Positions 1 to 10,700 of a stretch of DNA of 64,000 nucleotides are shown one piece after another. The translations under genes were made by a program, and so were the position numbers. The stretch is from Cliona cf. orientalis (lineage: Eukaryota > Porifera > Demospongiae > Clionaida > Clionaidae). Location: contig OZ005694.1 in assembly GCA_963930775.1 (NCBI GenBank), forward strand, positions 4,395,054-4,459,053. Reading direction: 5' to 3'. Under the pieces are notes generated by a model that saw only the letters and a program-made list of their open reading frames with translations, made no database searches and was not told the origin of the DNA. Positions within the stretch are counted from its first letter, which is position 1. Each line of letters begins with the position of its first letter.

Positions 1-1734
1 GTGTATTTGTAATCATGGATATCTATCTGATGGAGAAAACAATTGCGTTGGTATAAAGAAGTTTGTTGCTATTATTTATATCATAGATTAATGATTTTTC
101 ACTGCATTTTTTGTCATAGATGTGGATGAGTGTGCAACTAATATTGATAACTGTGACATAAATGCTGATTGTACAAATACTGAGGGTAATTTTATGTGTA
201 AATGTAGAGATTCATACTTTGGTGATGGAGAATCCTGTGACCGTGAGTTATTATCATAAGGATTGTTTCATGCAAAAAAAAATGATAATTATACCATTTT
301 TCAGCGGGAATTGGCCCAAAAATTGATCGAAACAATGTACAAGGTAATTATAAGATACCGTTACTAATTATTTATTACTTTTGCGATTATATATAGTCAA
401 GCCCATCCACAAGTTAAATTACTCTGTTGGTACTGATTTCTGTCTTGAAGAAACCAGCTTCTCTTTCACGATTGTTTGTCGTCTTGAGAATGAACCTACG
501 CCTTCACCGCTGCCTGCATTTCAATGGCTGACCACATTCAAATCAAATGAAACTGTTGACAGCATAACTGTAACAGCTACAGTAGATACAATGTACTTTG
601 AGAATGACACTCTCATCTTCTCTGGAGATGCAATTGCTGAACTAGATCGCTGTTCAGTGCTTAATGTCACTTGCATTGCAACCAACAACTTCGGTAGTGA
701 TAATGCCACTACATCAGTCAAAATCTGTGGTATGATTAACAATAATTTACATGATAAATATTTTGTGTTGGTTTTAATTCTTAGACCCCAGCCAGTGTCA
801 AGATGGCCAAACTAATAACTGTACTCAAATATGTGAAAGAGATCCTACCTCTGGTGTTCATAGCTGCGGCTGCAATGCAGGGTTCGAGATCAAAATGGGG
901 TCAGATTCAGTATGCATAGGTATAAGTTTATACTGTTAATACCTATAATATTATGGATACTTAACAATAATTATTATAATAGATATAGATGAATGTGCCT
1001 CTGAACACGCTCATAACTGCGGTATTTTGGATGACAGGCATATGTGTCAAAATACGATAGGTTCATTTACATGTGTGTGCAAATCAGGATACAAAGGGGA
1101 CAACTGTGAAGGTATGACATAGTATAATTATTGTAGTAGTGTGTTAATTACAATCAATCAATCACTATTAGTTGATATTGACGAATGTGAGGGTGAAAGT
1201 GATCCATGCCTCTCATCAGCTTATTGTACAAATATAAATGGTTCATACTTCTGTACTTGCACTAACGGTACGAGGATGGACGACAACGGAGACTGTACAG
1301 GTATAGTATTACCGTATTTCCTCTAAAAAATCGGCACGAAAATAATATTGCTTTAGCTTCGCCGAATTTTTAGAGGTTAATATTCAACATTCTGTCTGCG
1401 TGCACATTCTATTCCCGTTTATAGCATATATACGCGTGACGATCTTTGCTGAAAATTAGAGACTACTTTCAATCATTCGGTATAGGGTGCCGAATAATTA
1501 GAAGGGCCGAATTTTTAGGAGAATTACGATAACTACAATAAAGCTATATATGGATGTGCATGATAATTTACAGCTAATAATGATTATTATGATAACTTAA
1601 CACGGTTATAGATATTGATGAGTGTTTTGATGATACTCACGACTGTTCTGAGAATGCTAGATGTGAAAATGTGCTGGGAAGTTACACTTGCACCTGTAAC
1701 ATGGGATTTGTGGGAAATGGACAGACATGTACGA
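1..1734 (+). CDS. RTK ectodomain exons: EGF-like and Ig-like
   Basis: Each EGF-like unit is close to one exon. The exons at 120-242, 983-1111, 1172-1300 and 1612-1734 open with D-V/I-D-E-C, the calcium-binding EGF signature, and carry the usual spaced cysteines. The exon at 785-919 is an EGF-like module without that opening (C-x-C-N-A-G-F near its end). Exon 397-729 encodes about 111 residues with the pattern C-(x)n-W-(x)n-C (FTIVC, FQWL, NVTCIA), typical of an Ig-like fold. Most of these introns are phase 1, which allows exon shuffling and fits the modular structure. Several N-x-S/T sites suggest glycosylation. Confidence 0.85.
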
Positions 1735-4700
1735 GTGAGTAAAGCTAGAGTATGGGAGAATTTTTTTTACCAGTAAGATCAATATTATTTGAGTGAGGTG
1801 GTTTAATGTATACCATTAAAATATTTCATCTAAAAATTCAGCACAAAACTATGCTCTATAGCCCTTTTCTGAAAATTAGACTACTTTTATTAAGAGCATT
1901 GTACAGTAATATTATTATGTAGAGGTGCAGGTTTTTTGGAGAAATACTGCAGCGTTGTTCAAAAGTAATAAGATCCTGTTTCAATCATAAGTTTTCTGAA
2001 TGAATAAAATGATTAAAGCAGTAATATAATACTTACCTTTATCTTCTGCTATTATTTATTACACAGTTTCAAGAGGTATCATCATCAGTATTAGTGTCAT
2101 TGCTGGAATTTTGGTGGTAGTGGCTCTTCTGATACTGATTGCTATAGCAAGTATCAAACTCTACAAGAAGATACGTCTAGTATACAAATTGAAGAATCAG
2201 AAACGTCTGAGGTTAATCGTCAGGGTGTAATATATTATTATTATCGGAAAACCTTGGTGAGCATTAAATTTGGCAAAACAACCTTCAGTTTGTACTAAAT
2301 TAATAGTCTTGCCATGCAGTTGAATGCTTTGAGCAGCTATAAAATATTTACAAGTTCTTAATTTGGGGATCGATCTTCAACAACTTGTCAAATTGAAATC
2401 CTCACCGAAGTCTCTCGTGCACTCAATAGTATAGTCATGCAAATGCACTAATAAACTGATTGATGCTATAGATCACGTAAGAATGAAAGCTCTCTTCATC
2501 TTGATGCCAGGCTGAAGGTGATGATGAGGGGAACAATAAAAGCAAAGCTTTCACCAGCTCTTATTATTAATTCTACTAATCTTCGAGTCATGGATCCAAT
2601 TGGACAGGGTATTTTAGTTGCAATACTAATCCTATTATTGTTAAAATTGGTGGCAGGTGAATTTGGCATAGTGTACAAGGGGTACATTGTTGATCAATAT
2701 ATAGACGAAGTTGTTGCTATTAAGACCCTAAAAGGTACTCTAGTGTGTACATATATACAAAATGAATTGTCACTTGATCAGAAATGATTATTATCATGAA
2801 TTTCAGGATTTGTTGATGGATATGCTGTACAAGAGTTGCTAAATGAGTGTGCTAGGATGAGAGACTTTGATAATCAACATGTGATGAGCTTAAAAGGAGT
2901 TTGTCTCGATGGAGGACCAATGCCTTATGTTGTCCTACCCTACATGGCTAATGGCAGTCTGCTTTCCTACCTAAGAAAGGAGCGACTGAACCTAATCGTA
3001 AAACAAGACGTAGATGGAGAAGATGAGGATAAATCACAGATTGTAAGAGTTTGCTTTGTCAGAAATTTTTGCTATTATTCAGCTAGAGTCATCATTCATA
3101 GATACTTTTCACGAGGAAACGGCTCATGGATATGTGTTTACAGGTGGCTAAGGGCATGGAGTATCTGGCTGATCAGAAAGTGGTTCATAGAGACTTGGCA
3201 GCGAGAAACTGCATGTATGTTACACTGGAGCAACTTAAAAAATGTGGCCTCCCAGGATTATGCTAAGAATGTGTACATACATTATGCATTATAGGATTGA
3301 CTTGAATATGGTGATTAAGGTTGCTGACTTCGGTTTGGCAGTGAATACTGGTGCCAAAGAATATTATCGTCTCACGAATCAAACAGATGTCAAACTTCCT
3401 CTGATGTGGATGGCTCCAGAGAGTCTCTCTGACTACATGTTCTCTGAAATGTCAGATGTTGTAAGTCTAACTTTAGAAGATAGACTATAGGGAGAATCTA
3501 AAGTCTGGCCATTTCCGTCATAGAGCATTGACTATATTATTATGTATGCCTACACTTATGAATATTAATTTTGATGCCTATAATATTATTATGCTAGCTA
3601 CAAACAATGCATGATCAATGCCTCAGCAAGATTCCTCTTGTGCCCAGTTTTTTTTTTCACTAGCTTAGTACAATGCAGTATGTTACTAGGTAAGCATATA
3701 GCTAGAAATAGGGTCTATCCTTCTTGTGCAAGAGTTATAAATAATATATCTTTGTAGAACTAGAGATGCCATTGATTACATCATTAGTAGAAATATACTA
3801 TTATTATAGTGGAGCTATGGAGTGACCTGCTGGGAAATATTCACTGGAGGCCAGGCTCCTTTCACTGGCGTTAAGCCATCGTCTCTTCTCACTCTACTCC
3901 AGCGAGGGGAGAGATTGGATATCCCCAACAACTCTGCCTGCAGTCAGGAAATGTTAGACCCACACCATACAATGATAATAATATTGTCATAATATTATAG
4001 TAGAATGATGATGCCGATGATATTGTTATGAGTGCGAAGCACGAGTAACAATGCAAAAAAGGCAATGAACGAGTAATATTTCCAAGGTAGGGTTTCCACA
4101 CAAAAAAATGAAGTTTTTCAGAACTTCTCAAAACTGGTAGGACGAAGATGTTCTTGGACTAACACTAATTCTCACTCCAGGTCACGCCCCCATGTTCATT
4201 TGCCGAGATATCGAGACTTTTATTATTCTCCAAATTTTGACAAAATTCGCCAAAACGTGGGGTACCATCGTTATACAGCATGGTAAACGCTTCCTCACGC
4301 AGTCACTGGATGAGGACGATCGATTTAGTAAGGCAGCCACAATAAATCACAGGTTGGAGCATATTAACCATCTGGCGCGACAATTTCGCCAAAAAATGCC
4401 AAATTTTTGTATCTCCATGTAAGAGTAATTTTGCACAGTATCATTCGAGATTTAGGGACCGTCCCAGTAGGCTAGCTAAATGCCGCGAAATGAGCGGTTT
4501 TTGGAAATTTTGATTTTTTCGTTGGATACCCTATCCAAGGTATCATTGTTCTACTATGTCAATAAGATATTTATCATATTATTATGTGACCTGCTCTGAG
4601 AAAAGGGACCTTAGCACATAAAATTTTCATTTTCCAATAATGGCCGCGTGAAATATGAAAAAAATCTGCTTTTTTTCAATTTTCTACTTTTTAGTCTATC

Positions 4701-7700
4701 AAAAAAAATCTGGCTTCATTTTAATATAATTATGTTTATACACAAGTAAAATGTAGCTATGGGCGCAATTAATTATTGCTCTGATATATGCATGCAACTT
4801 AATGCAGAATTTAAACACCTATTTTCAGAAAGCGACTCTATCTACCCGAGTGAATAAAGGTGGTCATAACTCCACTTGTCATGGCGATTATGTGACCAAC
4901 TCGTACAATAACGGTTTTTTCACGTGACCAATACATACTAGTTGCCGCCCACGCGTTCTCCATATGTGTACTAGTGGTGCTGTACAGGGCCAGCCTTTGC
5001 AAAAGTCAAGCTAAGATCTCTTTGAAAGCAGAAAGGCACAGGGCTGGTGTAGTATGTCAGTCAGTTGCACGAGTGATATAATAACATAGCTAGGCCTAAA
5101 AAGCTACCTTGAGAGTGAAAAAAGCATGAGTTGCTAGTAGTCCAGTGTATAAGTGTAGCTAGTCTACATGCATGCCTTGGCATCATGAGTCCAAGTATAC
5201 CTGTAGCCAGGCCCTGTAGACTACACTCCAAGCAACTCGCCATGCAGTCATCTTCATGCTGAAATGATCATCCCACAAACATACAAAGAACATATAAAAC
5301 TGCTTCCTGGGGCTCGCCCCGAATTTGGAGAAATAGAAGCCCCCCCCCCCCCCCCCCCAAGGTGGGCTGTGGGCACAGCCTAACTATTAATGTTGTCACA
5401 CAGTACACAGTCAAAGATCTGAGTCCCCTCCCCCTTTTGCTACATGTACCTGTTCTCCGCCCTTGAAAGTTCAATATATATACGATAATAATAATTATTA
5501 CTATAAGTCATTAGACTCTAGTTATCGCAAATACTGTGATTTGATTGGTTAAAAACAAGGATTCTAAGTTACTTAGAAACCCTCTATATGCAACGCCGCT
5601 GTGGGCTAGCGTAGTCTGAGTCTTATTGTACTTGTGTCATTTACTGACTTAGCACTGACTGATCATATCACATGAGCATACACAATAAGTAGAACAGCAT
5701 TATGCAATACGATTACGTCATTAATAAACCTAACAATTACATCACTAAACCACAAATCAGGAACACAACTCAACTAATTAAACAGATCAGGAAACACAGT
5801 TATTACATCACCCGCTCCCTATCTCACACGTCCTCGGGTGTTCAAAGTTTACTTTCGAAGATTGTAGCGAGTTCGAGCTCGCTTTCGCTCTTTCTTTGGC
5901 CCAAGCCACGATTCGTCGGCCAACTCAGGTGGGCAGGGAGTGACTCGGTCAACATTCACAAGTATTGGTTTCATATTAGGCTTGTCAACCGGTCTGACAG
6001 ACAATCCATTCGTCAACACCTCGACAATTCTGTACGGCCCATGATATGGAAGTGAAAGTTTGTCTGTTTTCTCGTGAGGCATGAACACCATAACCCTGCC
6101 TGCCACCTGGTACTTGGGCTCCTTTGAATGTTTGTCGTATTGAACCTTCTGACGTTGTTGTGCCTTACCAATGTTCTGTTTCGCCACTTGCCATGTTTTC
6201 GTTAAACCTCGAGTTAATTCCGCACAATAGTCTTCTGCATCTACTTGATACTGGGTGCGGGTTTCAGAGAATGCAGTTTCGGTAGGCAAACGTGAATCAC
6301 GACCATAAACCATGTAGAATGGTGACTCCCCAGTTGAAGAGTGTGGTCTAGCCCGATAAGCAAATAACACCTGCTGGAGGTGCACATCCCATGATGGACC
6401 GAACTCCTTAGCATGCTTGGCTAACATTGTTTGCAGAGTCCTATTAAAGTTTTCCACGAGTCCATCGCACTGAGGATGGTATGCGGTGGTATTGATCTTG
6501 TGCATGCCGAGCAAGTTGCATACCTCCTGCATAAGACCTGATAGTAAGTTCTGACCCCTGTCTGACAACAACTCGGCAGGTACCCCATGCCGGCAGACAA
6601 TGTTATCAACTAGTAACCTGGCTATAGTCTCACTGGTTTGATCCTCAGTGGCATAGGCCTCCACCCACTTCGTAAGATAATCCATGAAGACTATCACATA
6701 CTGGTTCCCCCTTTCCGTCAGCGGCATCTTCATAATGTCGACTCCTACCCTTTCAAAGGGTCCAGAAACTGGAATTGGCTGCAGTGGAGCTCTGTGCCGA
6801 CGGCCAGTACCATTGTGAGAAGCACAGGTGAGGCAAGCACGGCAGTAACGATGTACATCCCCATACATCCCTTCCCACCAATACCGCCTAGCCAGGGTAT
6901 TATACATACTCCTAGCAGCAAAATGACCAGAAAGACTACCACCATGAATTTCCTCCAACAACTTCCTCTGAGAGTTGGAAGGTACAGCTACTCGGAGTGA
7001 ATTCTCACGAGCCACATCTACATAAAACAAAACACCATCTTGTATTGTGAATCGAGACCGCTCCAAAACCAAACGCTTGGCAAGCTTCTCGTCAGTGGGC
7101 AATACTCCACCATCCAGATATTCAATAATAGCCTTTAATTTGGGATCATCTCGCTGCTGACTAGCCATATTGTCAGTAGCAACCGTATTAGTGGTTGTCT
7201 CATCTGCCTGTACCGAGTTTACAGACTCCAGAGGGGCTCTGGAAAGGGCATCCGCATTGCTATGCTGACGACCCGGACGATACTTAATTTCCACATTGAA
7301 CTCAGCAATCGTCTGACCCCACCTAGCCAGCTTCCCAGACTGGTGCTTAGCCTTAAGCAGAGCACGGAGTGGAGCATGATCAGTGACAACCACACAAGCA
7401 TGACCCAATAGGTACGCTCTAAAGTGTCTGAGCGCCCACACAACCCCTAAGGCCTCCAAGTCAGTGATCCCATAATTTTTCTCATGCTTCGACAAAGTAC
7501 GGCTAGCATAAGCCACAGGGTGATTTTTGCCTTCCTCACCCTCCTGTTCTAGCACTGCCCCCAACCCTTTCCCACTAGCATCAGTGTGCAAAGTGAACGG
7601 GCGAGCAAAATCAGGGTAAGCTAGTACAGGTGGCTCTGATAGCAACTGTTTCAAACTGTCAAAAGATTGTTGACATTCCCCGGTCCAGTGAAATGGTACC

Positions 7701-10700
7701 TCCTGCCTAGTCAGGGAATGCAACGGCCCAGCTACCCGTGCAAAGTTGGGTACAAATCGACGATAATACCCAGCAAGGCCTAAGAACTCCCGGACCTCCT
7801 TCACATTTGTGGGATTCCTAAATTCCTTTACTGCCTTAACCTTGTCAGGATTGGGTAAGATTCCCTCAGCTGTGATAACATGCCCCAAGTAGTGTACTTT
7901 AGGGGATGCAAACTCACACTTTGCCGGGTGTAGTCTCACTCCAACCTCCCTCAATCGATCAAAGACCAGCTGCAGGTGCTCCAGATGTTCACCCACCGAA
8001 CTGGAGAGAACAATCATATCATCAATATAGACATTACAAAACTCACCAAACCCTCGTAACGCATGGTGCATTAAACGCTGGAATGTCGCCGGCCCATTGC
8101 ACACTCCAAACGGCATGACACGAAACTCGTATAGCCCATCATGTGTCGAAAAGGCTGTCTTCTCCTGCGATTCGGACCCCATCTTAATCTGCCAGTATCC
8201 TGAGCGAGCGTCGAGAGTGGTGAAGATCTTTTTCCCACCAAGTTGATCCAACATGTCATCGATGCGAGGCATCGGGAAGACATCTTTCCGAGTAACCGCA
8301 TTTAGCGCCCGATAATCAACACAGAATCGGTACTCGCCACTCTTCTTTTTCACCAGCACCACCGGACTACTCCAGGGGCTGTTCGACTCTTGCACTACCT
8401 TGGTCTTGAGCATGTTGTCCACTAGCCCTTTAATCGTTGGCCTGAGGGAAAATGGAACTCTCCTAGGTGGTTGGCGTATAGGAGGACTATCCCCAGTATC
8501 GATTTCGTGCCTGATTCCTTCCACCTCGCCTCTTTCCAATTCAGAGAGTGCAAACACATCATGGGCTTCCAAAACAAAGTCACGCACCCTCGTTTGCTCA
8601 TCTTGCGTCAGCCCTTCCTCACTGACTCTCAACATTTCTTTCAACTTTTCCACTCTTTCTTTTTGAATATTCTCATCGATTCGATTTACCAGTCCCACTG
8701 GTTCCTCGTTCGTTTCGTCATTAACCAGTTCCCCTGGTGATATCTCAACACACGGCTCAATTTGTCCCGCAGGTATCCCAATGGATAATTTGTGTGTGTC
8801 ACGACTTGGATTCTGGACCAACAAATGCACACACCCTTCGTCATCAGGTTGAACTACGGACTCTTCGATCTTTAAACCAGTATCTGCCATCCAACGTTGG
8901 TTTGGTTGGAAGAACACAGAATCAGTTGAAGGAGTACTGTTAGGTAACTTTGCTTTGACAATGACAGCACCTCCGCCTGGAACTCGTTTGGGTTGTATGA
9001 AACAAACAGTTGGGCTTCGATCTCCTCCTCGTGGTTCCACTCCAGGACCTGGCACCATCAGTCCCAACGGAATCACCACGTTCGTGCCTAGCAAGCACGG
9101 CTCTCCTCCCACTCCAAGGTCAGAACGGAGGAAGACAGTTGAGGTGACTGATTTGCCTCCCCACTCAAAAGTGAGCTCAACACACGCCCCAATTGGTATC
9201 GGTCGCTGGCTGTAGTCTCGCAGCACAAGGCCTGAGTCGAGTGGCTTCAATGCCTCCTTCAAAATGCCAGCTCTCCGTCCAATTTTCTGAAACAAATTGA
9301 ATGACATTATGGTTGCTGATGAGCCGGGATCAACCATGCCTTCCACAGGAGTACCACCAACAGTAACAGTGGCATAGTAGAGGGGGCCAAGTGAACCTGT
9401 GACGGCGTCGACTGCGGCATTGGAGGAGTATGACTTACTCATCCTTTGGTACTCGGCTTCTGCAAGCTGATCAGCCAGCCGACGACATTGGTCATCGAGG
9501 CTCTCCTCTCCCCTAGTGACACGTGCAGCCTTGACTGCTGAACTCGAGCCAGATCGAGTATTCTCCCTTGCGGGTGTCTCAGATGGCGGTCGTCTCTGTG
9601 GACAGTCCCTCTGCTTGTGGCGGGTACTTCCACATTCTCGGCAGCGGGGAAACCGGGAGGAGTTTGACGAGTGACCTGTACGACTAGTGTTTGATCCACG
9701 ATCAGCTGAACTGGAGGGCGTTGCAGCACTGCTGCTGCTACCTGGCGGCTTGTGGAGCTCGTTCAGTTGTCGCTCCTGCTCCTCGGCTGCCCTCGCTTGG
9801 TGCAGGCTGTCTGCAAACGTCTTCGCTGATGGAAGAACTTTTTCCTGCCACTTCATCTTTAGCCCAAGCACAAATAGGTCACGCTTCAATAGGTCCTTCG
9901 ACTCTTGGTCCATCCCGGATCGACGACCATAGCTGCGATCAAAAAGTGTTTCAAATTCCTGCGCATACTGGTCAACAGACTCAGATGGCAGCTGCTTCCT
10001 TTTCATTAGCTGAGCAGAGAGGAGTGCATCTCTCCTGGCAGGTGCCAGACGCTTCTTCAGGCCTTCTACGGCAGACTTGAAGGAGCTCTTTGACTCTGAA
10101 GGTAGTACTTCAAACAGGCGCTCCGCTCTACCCTTCAAGCGTAGCTCGAGCTGTACTAGCTTCTCCCTGTCACTCCAACTTTCCAACTCAGCATACTTCT
10201 CTAACTTACGCACCCATCGCTCAAACAAGTCCTCATCATCCCTACACTCTTCACCCGAAAATGTAGGCAGAGTAGGTAGTGATAGGCGTACCGTTCGTCC
10301 ACTGTTGGCCACAGGTACAGTCTCCTTCTTATGCTGTGGGTCGGGGGTACACCCGCTCCCTGTGCTTGAGGACGGTGGGGGTGCTTCCGTATCCATAGCC
10401 TTTGGCTCATTCTGCCGACTCAGCTTCTCTTTCAGTAGAGCTATGAGCTCATCTCTGGCCTCAAGCTCTTTCCTGTGGTCTCTCTGAGCCTGCTCTCTCA
10501 CCCTAGCAGCTTGTAGCTCAGCATCTCTCTCGGCGCTCTCGAGTTTCCACTCCAAGCGGTCAACTTCGTCGCGAGCATCGTCAAGTTCGAGTTCTAATTG
10601 ACGCACATGCTCCTCTGACCCCGCGAGGTCAGACTCCGCCCTTTTCAATCTTGTCTTGACCTCACGTTCGACCCCGGACGCCACGTGGTCCGTAGTACCT

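Noticed and set aside
9308-9330. CTGATGA in the retrotransposon as a possible hammerhead core
   Set aside because: It is not followed by a stem and GAAA; the match is coding sequence. The same applies to CTGATGA at about 26,527, 28,800 and 30,908.
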